From positions 1,953,001-2,017,000 of the forward strand of contig NZ_CP097329.1 of assembly GCF_030323025.1 (NCBI RefSeq): a stretch of 64,000 nucleotides of DNA. The letters are read 5' to 3'. Source of the stretch: Pseudanabaena mucicola str. Chao 1806 (lineage in GTDB: Bacteria; Cyanobacteriota; Cyanobacteriia; Pseudanabaenales; Pseudanabaenaceae). Of the stretch, positions 1 through 9,670 are shown in pieces. The position numbers were made by a program, and so were the translations under genes. The notes beneath the pieces were generated by a model. It was not told the DNA's origin and did no database searches. It saw only the letters and a program-made list of their open reading frames with translations. Numbering within the stretch: position 1 is the first letter of the stretch; every line of letters begins with the position of its first letter.

Positions 1-2150
1 TAAGGACGATGCAATCTATGGGGATCATTCACAATTTTCTTAGTAGCTTCCAAACCATCCATCTCAGGCATCTGTACATCCATAAAAATTACATCATAGC
101 TGTGTTTATTCAATGCTTCTAAGACCTTTAACCCATTAGTAACAATATCAGCTTCATAACCTAATCTACTCAAAATTCTATGAGCAACTTTTTGATTAAC
201 AATGTTATCTTCAGCAATTAGAATTTTTAAGGGCAGCTTCTGTGATAGGTTTTGCTCAAAGACTGAGTTACCACCAATAATTGATACATTTGGTTTAACA
301 GACAAATTGGACTCAGGGACTTGGAACTTAACACTAAATTGAAAAATACTTCCAACACCAAGTTGACTGCTAACAACAATTTTACTACCCATCATTTTTG
401 CAATTTTTTGACTAATTGCTAATCCTAAGCCAGTACCCAGACTTTTTAAGTGTGTTTCACCAACTTGCTCAAAGGCTAGAAATATGGATTCTAATTTATC
501 TACAGAAATACCTATACCTGAGTCTTCAACCTCAAAATTAATCAATATATTTGTTGATGTTTCTGTTGTATCCACATCCACTTGAGGAAAATAGACGCGG
601 AAAATAATATGACCTTTATTAGTAAATTTAACAGCATTACTAAGTAAGTTCAATAAAATTTGTCTTAATCTTTTATTGTCAGTATGGACTATTCTTGGTA
701 AATCAGGGGAAAATGAATAAATGAATTCAATATTTTTTTGATTAGCTTGAACTCTGATAATTTCTACTAAGTCTTGTAATAAACTGAATAAGTAAACATC
801 TTGCAGATGTAGATCCATCTTGCCTGCTTCAATCTTAGAGATGTCGAGAATGTCATCAATTAAGTTAAGTAGATGTTTTCCTGATTGATATATTGTTTGA
901 ATATCTAATCTCTCTTGACGGTCAATATTTTTAGATTCTTGTAATAGCTGTACTAAGCCCAAAATAGCATTGAGAGGAGTTCTCAATTCATGGCTCATAT
1001 TCGAGATAAATTCTGTTTTCGTCCGATTTGCTTCTTCAGCCGCTTTTTTTGCTTCAGTTAATGCTAGATTTTGTCTTTCTAGCATTAAAGCTGTTTCGTT
1101 CAAACTTGTCTTACTACTTTCAAGCTGAATAGATTTATTGACTAGTCTTATTTTTGATTGCTGTAAACTAGCGATCGCTTGCTGTTTCTCTGCTAGTATT
1201 ACGATTAGGCTCAGAGTCGTGACAACCATAACCACAATAAAAGATTGCAAACCAATCAATGAATAGACGGATTCATCACCAAAAGCACCGAATCTCTTTA
1301 CAGTTCCTAAAATTGCAATCATTGTAATCACAACAATTAAATTTGTGGCTCCTAGGTGACCAAATCTTAGTACTGTCCAGACTAGGCAAGGAATTAACAT
1401 ATATTCCAAGTCGAATTCTTCATAGAAAGAAGCTAAGCTAAGACAAATCACAGTAATAATTAATGTGGTTGTCTCAAAAACTCGCCATAGATTTAATCGT
1501 GAAATTTGAATTTGAGCGCTAAATGGGAATTGCTTAGCATCTTGAATAGTATTGAGATGTTTTAAATAGAATTCATACCAGCTTAAAATTGCAGGCGTAA
1601 ATATACATATTCCTGCAACATTAGAAATCCACCAAGTTAGCCAAACTGTTCCAAAAACTGACCAACTAACTTTGCTTCCTAAGCATAAACAAACTACGCC
1701 AACGGTAGCGTTGATCATGGGTGGAATCAAGCCTATTAAGAGAAGAAACTTATAAACGTCATTCAAACGTCTAAATAGATTTCTCCTCTTCATGATTTGT
1801 CGAAACAAATAATTGCCAAAGCCAGTACCAAGCGTTGTCCCGATTGCAATTCCTACTACCTGAAGGACGGAAGCGATCGCCATATACCAGTTATCCGCAT
1901 TAAAAAAAGCCCAGATATTAGCAAGAAATGAGCCAATTAATACCCCTGGTAAAATCTGATAGCCAAAAATTAAAACTGCAGCCGAAGCAAAGCCATCAGG
2001 CGGCCAAATAGGCGTGACTGATTGAGGTGTGGTGGCTATATGACGGGAAATTTCTGCTATGCCATAGTAAATTAGTCCCAATATTACAATTGCTACAATA
2101 CGAGGGAGTGTCTTTAGTCGTTGCTGTGAAAGAACAAACTTTTTTCCCAT
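1..2150 (-). CDS. MASE1-type membrane hybrid histidine kinase (C-terminus cut by window edge)
   Basis: The frame is open from the ATG at 2150 to the window edge, about 716 codons without a stop. The first ~300 residues are hydrophobic with a MASE1-like stretch (PIWPPDGFASAAVLIFGYQ, then GSFLANIW), so the sensor sits in the membrane; its ligand is unknown. A short coiled-coil linker leads to the dimerisation/phosphoacceptor helix (FISNMSHELRTPLNAILG). The ATPase domain follows with N box NLLSNAVKFT, G1 DSGIGI and G2 GTGLGLAI. A receiver domain follows (ILIAEDNIVNQKVA, phosphoacceptor in FMDVQMPEMDG) and runs off the window, so further REC or HPt domains may exist. It probably phosphorylates an unlinked regulator. 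Confidence 0.92.
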   Translation of the reverse strand, partial: MGKKFVLSQQRLKTLPRIVAIVILGLIYYGIAEISRHIATTPQSVTPIWPPDGFASAAVLIFGYQILPGVLIGSFLANIWAFFNADNWYMAIASVLQVVGIAIGTTLGTGFGNYLFRQIMKRRNLFRRLNDVYKFLLLIGLIPPMINATVGVVCLCLGSKVSWSVFGTVWLTWWISNVAGICIFTPAILSWYEFYLKHLNTIQDAKQFPFSAQIQISRLNLWRVFETTTLIITVICLSLASFYEEFDLEYMLIPCLVWTVLRFGHLGATNLIVVITMIAILGTVKRFGAFGDESVYSLIGLQSFIVVMVVTTLSLIVILAEKQQAIASLQQSKIRLVNKSIQLESSKTSLNETALMLERQNLALTEAKKAAEEANRTKTEFISNMSHELRTPLNAILGLVQLLQESKNIDRQERLDIQTIYQSGKHLLNLIDDILDISKIEAGKMDLHLQDVYLFSLLQDLVEIIRVQANQKNIEFIYSFSPDLPRIVHTDNKRLRQILLNLLSNAVKFTNKGHIIFRVYFPQVDVDTTETSTNILINFEVEDSGIGISVDKLESIFLAFEQVGETHLKSLGTGLGLAISQKIAKMMGSKIVVSSQLGVGSIFQFSVKFQVPESNLSVKPNVSIIGGNSVFEQNLSQKLPLKILIAEDNIVNQKVAHRILSRLGYEADIVTNGLKVLEALNKHSYDVIFMDVQMPEMDGLEATKKIVNDPHRLHRP

Positions 2151-2250
2151 ATTTGCGTATTATAGAGATTGTAAATTTGATGACTTAATACACTCTTAAT
2201 CTTGCAGGAGTCTATCTGCATTAATAACTAATTACTTTAATTAGTTGTTT

Positions 2251-2910
2251 TTAGATCTCCTTGAAAGTATCCTTCAAAACTGTACGCGCTGCTAATTGAC
2301 TTCTTGTCGAAGATAATATTTCCGCCTCACGCTTCAATCTCGCCGCAGTATCACAAGTCTCTAGTAATGACTGTTGCTCTAGACTAGCTCCTTGAAAATT
2401 GCTCGCTACCCAATAGGACAGTTCAATGGGACCACGGGGAATTTTAGGTAATTCGATTTCTTGATCAGTGAGCTTTTGGGAGAGTCGGATCACATCATTC
2501 AGCAATTCACGGACTTCTGTAGCTAGTATATATGGTGCATCACTACTAGGCTCATCCTCAATCCATTCCACTAATCCCACACGATAAGGGGCTTCGCGGA
2601 CATACTCTAATACGCGAAAGCGCTGTTGTCCAATTGTTAACAGTTTAAAGCGATTATCTGGTAAACGGTGATATTGCAAGATCTGAGCAACACATCCAAC
2701 GTTTGCAGGCTTGCCTGTTTCTGAGTCCCACATGAGTACTCCAAACATGCGATCACTCTCCAACACCGTGTTGATCATCATACGATATCGATACTCAAAA
2801 ATGTGAAGCGGCAGAGACTGTCCCGGGAATAACACCAACTCAGGTAAGGGGAACAGTGGCAATTCTCTAACTGAAATCGATGATGAAGTCATGTTTGCTA
2901 AGCTTGGCAT
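2251..2910 (-). CDS. LON N-terminal (substrate-binding) domain protein
   Basis: A 219-residue stand-alone LON substrate-binding domain. The opening LPLFPLPELVLFPGQSLPLHIFE is typical of PUA-like LON domains, followed by RYRMMINTVLE and FGVLMW. There is no AAA+ ATPase or protease domain, so it is not the Lon protease. Such short proteins are widespread in cyanobacteria; a role in peptide binding or as an adaptor is inferred from the fold only. Another in-frame Met (residue 7) would also serve as start. It lies about 100 bp downstream of the histidine kinase start, on the same strand. Confidence 0.85.
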   Translation of the reverse strand: MPSLANMTSSSISVRELPLFPLPELVLFPGQSLPLHIFEYRYRMMINTVLESDRMFGVLMWDSETGKPANVGCVAQILQYHRLPDNRFKLLTIGQQRFRVLEYVREAPYRVGLVEWIEDEPSSDAPYILATEVRELLNDVIRLSQKLTDQEIELPKIPRGPIELSYWVASNFQGASLEQQSLLETCDTAARLKREAEILSSTRSQLAARTVLKDTFKEI

Positions 2911-3025
2911 TAGTTAAGTCGTTTTTCCTAGTTTAGCTTGTGTTTTCGATCTAGCGATCGCAATCTGATCGCACAATCATAAAACTCACAATTATGTCCT
3001 AAGCAAAACTTTGATCACTATAAAA

Positions 3026-3254
3026 CTATAAATTTGATTCAGTATTCAATAACTTATGGCGACTAGACATCCCCATCTGAATTGAAATGTGAGATTTTGG
3101 TACACCAAACTTTTTCGCCAAAAGTTCCACTAACTCTTTATTTGCCTTACCGTCAACGGTTGGTGATTTTAAATGTACCGTCAGACTATCAACATCATCT
3201 TCGATAATGGCTTGTTTTTTAGAATTAGGTTTAACTTTAAATTGACTTTTTCAT
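3026..3254 (-). pseudogene. DUF167/YggU family protein with frameshifted start
   Basis: Read on the minus strand from 3250 to the TAG at 3026, the frame gives a clear DUF167 protein: [31 protein letters not shown], then [14 protein letters not shown]. No ATG or GTG lies upstream in this frame, because a TGA at 3251-3253 closes it. The only sensible ATG (3252-3254) starts in a different frame and stops after five codons. Removing one A from the A5 run after that ATG would give M-K-S-Q-F-K-V-K-P, the normal N-terminus. This is therefore a one-base frameshift at codon 2-3: a recent mutation, a homopolymer sequencing error, or slippage. Full length would be about 75 residues, normal for the family. 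Confidence 0.8.
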
Positions 3255-3265
3255 AATCTTAAACA

Positions 3266-3292
3266 TTTAAACCGCGCATAGCGCGGTTTAAA
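3266..3292 (-). terminator. Perfect 12-bp hairpin after rnj
   Basis: TTTAAACCGCGC and its exact complement are separated by 3 nt, 9 bases beyond the rnj stop codon and just before the DUF167 gene. It is placed to stop or attenuate transcription leaving rnj. The stem ends in A/T runs but there is no long U tract on the minus strand. Confidence 0.55.
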
Positions 3293-3300
3293 AATTCAGT

Positions 3301-5181
3301 CTAAATGATTGCGGTAGTCCGTTTACGTCTACCAGTAGTTGCTGTAGCAGCAGCAGCTACTGGTGCTGCTACATTACCATTACTTGATGCATTGTCCTTA
3401 GCAACTGCTTTGACTGCTCCCGATTTGAGAGTCACTCCTAAAGCATTCGGTTTAGCCGCAGGTACAGGTGCGGATTGGATCGAATTTGGCGGAGTTTGTA
3501 AGAGGAAGACAATCATGGGTTTGCTTTGCATTTGCTGACGCAAGACACGAGTGAGATCGCGCTCAAGTTGACCACGCAAGCCGATCCAATCTATCTCCAA
3601 TGAACCAACGTTTCGGGCAAAGTTACCCCAGCAATTCGTCAAGGAGTTATCGATCGCCTTAGAAATCGCGGCGATAATTTGAGAACGTTCCATCGGCAAG
3701 ACCACGCCACTGAGTTGAATATCAGGATTAGTGGAAAGCTTACCATCGAGACCAACGGAGACAGCAATGGTAAAGATGCCATCGCCTGCAAGCTGTTGGC
3801 GATCACGTAAGACATCACCCTTGACCATGCCATCGCGAGAAGAATCAACTAGCTCTACACCAGAGGGAACCTTGTCCACAATCTTGATGTAATCTTGACA
3901 AACTTCGACGACATCACCATTTTCGGCAATCACAATATTTTCTGTGGGTATACCCATGTTTTCTGCCATCTTCGCGTGCTGCTTCAGCATTCTCAATTCA
4001 CCATGAGCAGGGAAAAAGAATTTCGGGCGTACTAGAGCTAACATCATTTTATGTTCCTCTTGAGAGCCATGCCCTGAAACGTGAATACCTTTTTCTTTGC
4101 CATAGATGACATTTGCACCTAGGGCAATCAACTTATCAATGGTACGCACAACAGGAATGGTATTTCCAGGAATTGGATTAGCGGAGAAGATCACGGTATC
4201 GCCTTGGCGGACTTCTAACTGCTTGTGGCTGCAATTTGCCATACGGGTTAAAGCCGACATTGACTCACCTTGAGAACCAGTAGTCAAAATTAAAATTTGA
4301 TCATCGCGATAGTGACGCAGGTTTTGCAAGGGTTGGAAGAGGTCATCACGGCACTTGATGTAACCCAAGTTTCTCGCATGAGCAATCACGTTGAGCATCG
4401 ATCGCCCGACCACGCCAACAACCCGACCTTGCTTATCGGCAATATCCAAAATCATATTTACGCGATGCACGGACGATGCGAAGGTGGTGATGATCACACG
4501 ACCAGTTGCTGCGCGAATATATCTTTCAAGGTTTGGATATACAGCCCGCTCAGAAGGTGTAATACCAGGAATCTCCGCATTAGTAGAATCACTTATCAAA
4601 GCTAGTACGCCTTTTTCGCCGTGTTCAGCGAGGCGATGCAGATCAAAGAATTCACCATCAACAGGGGTATGGTCAATTTTAAAATCACCTGAATGGATGA
4701 CTACACCCGCAGGAGTATTAATGGCGATCGAGAAACTATCGGCGATCGAGTGAGTATTGCGAATGAATTCTACAAAGAAGTTTGTACCCAAACGAACTAT
4801 GTCACGGGGCATAACCCGACGCAATTCGGTACGATTCAAGACCCCAGCTTCACGTAGTTTATCTTCGAGCAAAGCCATTGCTAAGCGCGGCCCATAAATT
4901 ACAGGGATTTCAAATTGCTTCAAATGGAAAGAAATTGCACCAATGTGATCTTCGTGACCATGAGTGACGATCATGCCTTTGATCTTATGTTTGTTGTCGC
5001 GTAGGTAGGTCATGTCGGGTAATACCACATTGACCCCAGGCATCATATTGTCAGGGAAGGATAAGCCCCCATCGAGGAGCATGATTTCATCGTTATATTC
5101 AAACACCCATGTGTTTTTACCGATTTCATGGAGTCCACCGAGGGCAATAATTTTAAGGGCAGGAGCTTTAGATGTAGTCAT
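3301..5181 (-). CDS. rnj: Ribonuclease J
   Basis: A 626-residue metallo-beta-lactamase/beta-CASP ribonuclease combining 5'-3' exonuclease and endonuclease activity in mRNA decay and rRNA maturation. The zinc motif VTHGHEDHIGA lies near residue 75, with HSGDFKID near 165 and the beta-CASP/KH motif SGHGSQEEHKMML near 370. The N-terminus carries the usual LKIIALGGLHEIGKN. The C-terminal 60 residues (Ala/Lys/Asn-rich, ending RRKRTTAII) are a low-complexity basic tail as in other cyanobacterial RNase J. It follows dapA and asd on the same strand, an order common in cyanobacteria, with about 215 bp between dapA and rnj. Confidence 0.96.
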   Translation of the reverse strand: MTTSKAPALKIIALGGLHEIGKNTWVFEYNDEIMLLDGGLSFPDNMMPGVNVVLPDMTYLRDNKHKIKGMIVTHGHEDHIGAISFHLKQFEIPVIYGPRLAMALLEDKLREAGVLNRTELRRVMPRDIVRLGTNFFVEFIRNTHSIADSFSIAINTPAGVVIHSGDFKIDHTPVDGEFFDLHRLAEHGEKGVLALISDSTNAEIPGITPSERAVYPNLERYIRAATGRVIITTFASSVHRVNMILDIADKQGRVVGVVGRSMLNVIAHARNLGYIKCRDDLFQPLQNLRHYRDDQILILTTGSQGESMSALTRMANCSHKQLEVRQGDTVIFSANPIPGNTIPVVRTIDKLIALGANVIYGKEKGIHVSGHGSQEEHKMMLALVRPKFFFPAHGELRMLKQHAKMAENMGIPTENIVIAENGDVVEVCQDYIKIVDKVPSGVELVDSSRDGMVKGDVLRDRQQLAGDGIFTIAVSVGLDGKLSTNPDIQLSGVVLPMERSQIIAAISKAIDNSLTNCWGNFARNVGSLEIDWIGLRGQLERDLTRVLRQQMQSKPMIVFLLQTPPNSIQSAPVPAAKPNALGVTLKSGAVKAVAKDNASSNGNVAAPVAAAATATTGRRKRTTAII

Positions 5182-5396
5182 AAGTTATCTCTATGATTTG
5201 AAGGAAAAAGTAAAAGTGAAAAAGTAAAAAATTGAACGTTGGGAATTAATTCAATTGATGGGTTATGGAAAAATCTGTGATTATTAGTACTTAAATAGAA
5301 TGACTAAAAGGTGTAATTCCCCCACAAGTTCATTCGTAACAGTAATAATCAAAAATAATCAAAACTCTGTGTATCTAGATGGGAATTGTCAAACGT

Positions 5397-6293
5397 TTAC
5401 TGGGCAATGATCCCCAAATTTATAAGGACAGCTTTAAGCTTTGCTTCAAGTTCATCGTTACCCACAACTAGAGGTGATCGCACTACGCCTGTATCTAATC
5501 CCACCAAGCGCAAAGCTAACTTGAGAGGGATTGGATTGGTGGTTAAGAATAAAGCTTTAAAGAGAGGGAAAAGCTGAAGATGAATTTGCAATGCTTCCGA
5601 AAATTTACCTGTGGCAAAAGATTGCATCATTGCTTGGAGTTGATTACCAACAAGATGTGAAGCAACGCTAACAACTCCCTTTGCACCTACTGCCATTAGA
5701 GGCAAGGTCAGAGAGTCGTCCCCTGAGTAGATCGCAAATTCGGTAGGTGTAAGCGCCCGAATGAGGCTAGCTTGATCTAAATCACCTGTGGCTTCTTTAA
5801 TTCCGATAATACTCGGAATTTCCGCTAATCTTGCCACAGTCTCAGGTTCTAGTTTACAACCTGTCCTTCCAGGCACGTTATAAAGCAGTATTGGTAACTC
5901 TGGGGCTGCCTTAGCGATCGCACGGAAATGCTGATACAGTCCCTCTTGTGGAGGCTTGTTGTAATAGGGAGTTACTTGCAATGTACCATCTAATCCTAAA
6001 TGAGCAGCTTTTTGAGTTGCAGATATAGCCTCAGAGGTAGAATTTGATCCCGTACCAGCCATGATTTTGGCTTTTCCAGCGATCTCTTGTTTGATTACTG
6101 TAAATAACTGATATTCTTCGTCCCAACTGAGGGTAGGTGACTCGCCTGTCGTACCGCACACGACAATTGTATCAGTCCCTGTTTCCACAAGATGATGGGC
6201 GAGCTTTTCGGCTTGGGCATAATCGACATTCCCTTCTTGATCAAAGGGTGTAATCATTGCTGTTAATAAACGTCCGAAATCGATTTCACTCAT
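5397..6293 (-). CDS. dapA: 4-hydroxy-tetrahydrodipicolinate synthase
   Basis: A 298-residue class I aldolase condensing pyruvate with aspartate semialdehyde in the diaminopimelate/lysine pathway, which supplies peptidoglycan. Visible motifs are MITPF near the start, [16 protein letters not shown] (residues ~44-59), the tyrosine in YNVPGRTGC (~137) and the Schiff-base lysine in [12 protein letters not shown] (~165). Length is normal. It is 57 bp downstream of asd, which makes its substrate, so the two are probably one operon. Confidence 0.96.
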   Translation of the reverse strand: MSEIDFGRLLTAMITPFDQEGNVDYAQAEKLAHHLVETGTDTIVVCGTTGESPTLSWDEEYQLFTVIKQEIAGKAKIMAGTGSNSTSEAISATQKAAHLGLDGTLQVTPYYNKPPQEGLYQHFRAIAKAAPELPILLYNVPGRTGCKLEPETVARLAEIPSIIGIKEATGDLDQASLIRALTPTEFAIYSGDDSLTLPLMAVGAKGVVSVASHLVGNQLQAMMQSFATGKFSEALQIHLQLFPLFKALFLTTNPIPLKLALRLVGLDTGVVRSPLVVGNDELEAKLKAVLINLGIIAQ

Positions 6294-6350
6294 AGATACT
6301 CATAAATAGAAGCTTGCTAACAATTTGGAGTGCTAAGCACTCTTAACTTG

Positions 6351-7367
6351 CTAGATAAAAGACTTGGCAATTAATAGTTCAGCGATTTGGACTGCGTTTA
6401 ATGCTGCACCTTTACGAATTTGATCTCCACATAGCCATAACTCCAGAGCATTTGGATGAGAGATATCTTGGCGAATTCTACCCACGAGGACATCATCTTT
6501 GCCGCTTGCTTCAATGGGCATGGGAAAATAATTTTTACTGAAATCTTCGAGCAACTGTACTCCAGGAGCTACGGCAAGAATTTCTCTAGCCTTGTCAGTA
6601 CTGAAAGGTTGGTCAAACTCTAGATTAATCGCTTCAGAATGTGCTCGCAATACGGGAACCCGTACACAGGTCGCCGTAATCCGAATATCATGATCGCCAA
6701 AAATCTTGCGAGTTTCATTGACCATCTTCATCTCTTCCTCGCAATATGAGTTATCCGTCATTGGTGAATTATGCGGAAATAGATTAAATGCGAGGGGATA
6801 GGGCAAAACCTCTGCGACAGCAGGCTCGCCATTGAGAATAGCTTGTGATTGCAGCTTTACTTCTTCCATCGCACGCGCACCTGCACCACTGGCAGACTGA
6901 TAGGTAGCCGCAACAATCCGCTTAATCGGTTGCACCTGATGGAGGGGATAAATCGCCACACTCAACAAAATAGTTGTGCAGTTAGGGTTAGCGATGATGC
7001 CTTTATGATTTGCAGCAGCTTCAGGATTGACTTCTGGCACAATCAGAGGCACATCAGGATGCATCCGAAAGGCGCTGGAATTGTCAATGGATACTGCTCC
7101 CGATTTGGTAGCGATCGGTAACCACTTTTTGGAGATGCTACCCCCTGCCGAAGCCAAGACAATATCTACATCATCGAAGGATGATTCTGTCACGGCTTCA
7201 ATGATTAAATCTTCGCCTGCGAAGTTAACCGTCTTACCTGCCGATCGCTCTGAGGCAAGCACCTTTAAATTCCCTAAAGGAAAATTTCTTTCTTCTAGTA
7301 AATCTAGAAGTTCTGTGCCAACTGCGCCTGTTGCTCCGAGAATGGCAACGTTAAATTTTCTACTCAA
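6351..7367 (-). CDS. asd: Aspartate-semialdehyde dehydrogenase
   Basis: A 338-residue NADP-dependent enzyme that reduces aspartyl phosphate to aspartate semialdehyde, the branch point to lysine/DAP, threonine and methionine. The NADP loop is VAILGATGAVGTELL at residues 6-20. The catalytic Cys is in IIANPNCTTI (~129) and the substrate motif is YQSASGAGARAMEE (~155). The later VPVLRAHSEAINLEF is also typical. It heads the asd-dapA gene pair. The 286 bp upstream (7368-7653) show no further gene and presumably hold the promoter. Confidence 0.96.
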   Translation of the reverse strand: MSRKFNVAILGATGAVGTELLDLLEERNFPLGNLKVLASERSAGKTVNFAGEDLIIEAVTESSFDDVDIVLASAGGSISKKWLPIATKSGAVSIDNSSAFRMHPDVPLIVPEVNPEAAANHKGIIANPNCTTILLSVAIYPLHQVQPIKRIVAATYQSASGAGARAMEEVKLQSQAILNGEPAVAEVLPYPLAFNLFPHNSPMTDNSYCEEEMKMVNETRKIFGDHDIRITATCVRVPVLRAHSEAINLEFDQPFSTDKAREILAVAPGVQLLEDFSKNYFPMPIEASGKDDVLVGRIRQDISHPNALELWLCGDQIRKGAALNAVQIAELLIAKSFI

Positions 7368-7653
7368 TGAACCTCCAAAATAAATACATCAAATATAGGG
7401 TGGCAAACTTGTATATAGCCAGCAATCGCCAATAAACAATGACGTATGTGTAGATTTGTCATCAGTGATAGGCAACTGGCTGTAACTAACTGTTATTAAT
7501 CTGTGGAAACCATGACTTATTTAAGCATTATCTCAATAACTTAGATGTGAATAACTATAAGCCTGATTAGTTTAACCACATATTAACAAACTTTACTCAC
7601 AAACTTGTGTGATATCGCTAATTTTTGGACTGAATTTGTAGTTATGGGCTTAA

Positions 7654-7926
7654 CTATGGACCCGTAAAAATTGCATCTTCTACATCTTGGCGGCTGAGAG
7701 AGTAGGGAAAAGCCCTTTGAATTTCTTTGCCGCCATAAGCATCTTGAATATAGCGCACCCTGATATCTTCAACATCCATTATGATTTCAGCTTGCCATAA
7801 TGGGCGGGTAACCCGCCAAACAGTGGGATTTGACTGATCCTGATAACAACCTTGCTCATCTAACCATGCTTCGAGTGCTGGCAAAGGGTGATTGTAAAGC
7901 GGGGTAGTTGGTGATGGAAGCGCCAT
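7654..7926 (-). CDS. DUF3143 family protein
   Basis: About 90 residues starting MALPSPTTPLYNHPLPALEAWL and containing GCYQDQSNPTVWRVTRPLWQAEIIMDVEDIRVRY, a pattern typical of the cyanobacterial DUF3143 family; function unknown. A longer reading from 8037 would overlap the J-domain gene by 64 bp and add a low-complexity Asn/Ser stretch, so the internal ATG at 7926 was chosen. It lies 47 bp downstream of the DnaJ-like gene on the same strand, a pairing that suggests co-transcription. Confidence 0.8.
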   Translation of the reverse strand: MALPSPTTPLYNHPLPALEAWLDEQGCYQDQSNPTVWRVTRPLWQAEIIMDVEDIRVRYIQDAYGGKEIQRAFPYSLSRQDVEDAIFTGP

Positions 7927-7973
7927 AGGTGACGAATTACGATTGTTTGAATTATTTGAATTATTTATGGTGG

Positions 7974-8519
7974 TTAACGAAAAACAATTGATAAAGGTGT
8001 GATCGCTTCTGGTAAAAGGCGATCGCCCCGCAGCCAAGCAACTAAGATCGCTAAAACTAGACAGGCAACTAGCGTAGCACCAATTAACAAGAGTGAAAAT
8101 AGTTCTCCCCCAGATAGGGGGCGTTCTGTAGGCAGTCCATCATCATCAATTGTTTGAAGATTACTTGGTGCTTGATTTTGTGATTTTACACCATTGTTTG
8201 AATTTGTATATTGAAATCGCGAAAATTGGATGAGACGATCATAGGCAGTACGGCGATCTGCATTACTAAGGGTTGCATAAGCTTCATTGATTTTTTGGAA
8301 ATTTTCGGTCGCCACCTCTTTAGATAGCTGGGTCGTGTCAGGATGATAAAGCTTGCTGAGATCGCGATAGGCTCGGCGAATTTCAATTTCACTAGCCCAA
8401 GGGCTGATACCTAACAGAGCATAGTAAGTTTTGTCTGCCTTAGTAGTATGTTGGGGATTATTTGGTGATTCATTACTGCTATTTGCTGTTTGGCTAGATG
8501 GTGGCTTAGAGTTAGACAT
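7974..8519 (-). CDS. Membrane-anchored J-domain protein
   Basis: After a Ser/Asn-rich start, a canonical J domain spans residues ~30-95: [30 protein letters not shown] with the HPD tripeptide, then [16 protein letters not shown]-terminal hydrophobic segment ([24 protein letters not shown]) anchors it in a membrane, and there are no Gly/Phe or zinc domains. It should recruit a DnaK/Hsp70 to the membrane; the client is unknown. The start at 8519 (MSNSKPP) is preferred over the ATG at 8558, which adds 13 residues outside the domain. It is about 170 bp from the divergently read cdsA. Confidence 0.88.
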   Translation of the reverse strand: MSNSKPPSSQTANSSNESPNNPQHTTKADKTYYALLGISPWASEIEIRRAYRDLSKLYHPDTTQLSKEVATENFQKINEAYATLSNADRRTAYDRLIQFSRFQYTNSNNGVKSQNQAPSNLQTIDDDGLPTERPLSGGELFSLLLIGATLVACLVLAILVAWLRGDRLLPEAITPLSIVFR

Positions 8520-8687
8520 GGACTTCCCAAATTTGCATAACGATTTTGTTGCTGGCACATTTGATGGGAGTATGCTGAAAGTGCAAGTTATTAATGAATA
8601 TGAAATCTTAATCTCCTAATCTTAAGTATCATATTGCCTAACTTTGTGTAAATTGCCCCTGTCCACTTTTTTATTTGTGCCATTTCC

Positions 8688-9593
8688 ATGCCTTCTTGGA
8701 CTCGCATTATTAGTGCTTTATTAGTCGTTCCACTTGCATTAGGCGCGATCGCGCTAGGTGGTTGGGCATTCACAGCCGCCTTTGCTCTGTTAGTGGTTTT
8801 GGGACAAATTGAATATTTCGCACTAGTAAGGGCTAAAGAGATTGTTCCTGCCAGCAAAATTACAATTTTTGTCAGCTTAGTGCTGCTCATTACATCGCAA
8901 TTACAGGTTGGGCTAGCGGATGCAATGATCCCAATTGCAGGTACATTTATTTGCTTTTATCTCCTCTTTCAGTCTCGCATTGCTTCTATCGCAGATATAG
9001 CTGCTTCGATTTTAGGTTTATTTTATGTTGGCTATTTACCCAGCTTCTGGATTCGGATTAGGGGTATTGATGAGGGTGTGCTTTTTCAAGTAAGCGATCG
9101 CCTTACAAGGTTTGATATTTTTAATTATTTACGCAACATCGAGTTTCTAAGCTGGTTGCGAATTACTTTTCCCGTCACCAATGGCAGTATTTATGTGCTG
9201 ATGGGATTTTGTTGTATTTGGGCTTCAGATGTGGGTGCTTATATCTTTGGCAAGATCTGGGGACGGACGCGCCTTTCGGAGATCAGTCCGAAGAAAACGG
9301 TCGAAGGGGCGATCGCTGGTTTATTGTGTTGCTGTGCCACAGCGATTATTTGGGCTTTTAGTGTGGGTTGGCATAACTGGTTGTTATCTGGATTAATTCT
9401 AGGGCTACTGATTGGGATCGCAGGTCTGCTTGGTGATTTAACGGAATCAATGATGAAACGTGATGCTGGTGTCAAGGATTCTGGACAAATTATGCCTGGA
9501 CATGGTGGCATTCTTGATCGTGCTGATAGCTATATGTTTACTGCCCCTTTGGTGTATTACTTCTTTACTCTAATTTTGCCTCTTGTTAGCTAA
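8688..9593 (+). CDS. cdsA: Phosphatidate cytidylyltransferase
   Basis: A 301-residue integral membrane enzyme that makes CDP-diacylglycerol from phosphatidate and CTP, the precursor of phosphatidylglycerol, which thylakoids need. Several membrane helices precede the C-terminal signature, seen as SPKKTVEGAIAG, GDLTESMMKRDAGVKDSG and MPGHGGILDRADS. Length and motif order are normal. It is read divergently from the J-domain gene, and a strong palindrome starts inside its stop codon. Confidence 0.95.
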   Translation: MPSWTRIISALLVVPLALGAIALGGWAFTAAFALLVVLGQIEYFALVRAKEIVPASKITIFVSLVLLITSQLQVGLADAMIPIAGTFICFYLLFQSRIASIADIAASILGLFYVGYLPSFWIRIRGIDEGVLFQVSDRLTRFDIFNYLRNIEFLSWLRITFPVTNGSIYVLMGFCCIWASDVGAYIFGKIWGRTRLSEISPKKTVEGAIAGLLCCCATAIIWAFSVGWHNWLLSGLILGLLIGIAGLLGDLTESMMKRDAGVKDSGQIMPGHGGILDRADSYMFTAPLVYYFFTLILPLVS

Positions 9594-9638
9594 TAATTCA
9601 GAAAGACTTGCTAGGCAAGTCTTTCTGAATTATTAGCT
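9588..9638. terminator. 24-bp perfect palindrome at the cdsA stop
   Basis: Arms 9588-9611 and 9615-9638 are exact complements with a 3-nt loop; the left arm contains the cdsA TAA. It sits between two convergent genes (cdsA and the VIT/VWA gene), so it can work as a bidirectional terminator. The length and perfection are more than a terminator needs. Confidence 0.7.
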
Positions 9639-9670
9639 AAATGGCGACGCTTCGCGCCGCCATTCTCTGT

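Noticed and set aside
3305-5227. Several plus-strand frames opposite rnj
   Set aside because: They are antisense shadows of the RNase J gene, whose motifs cover the entire region.
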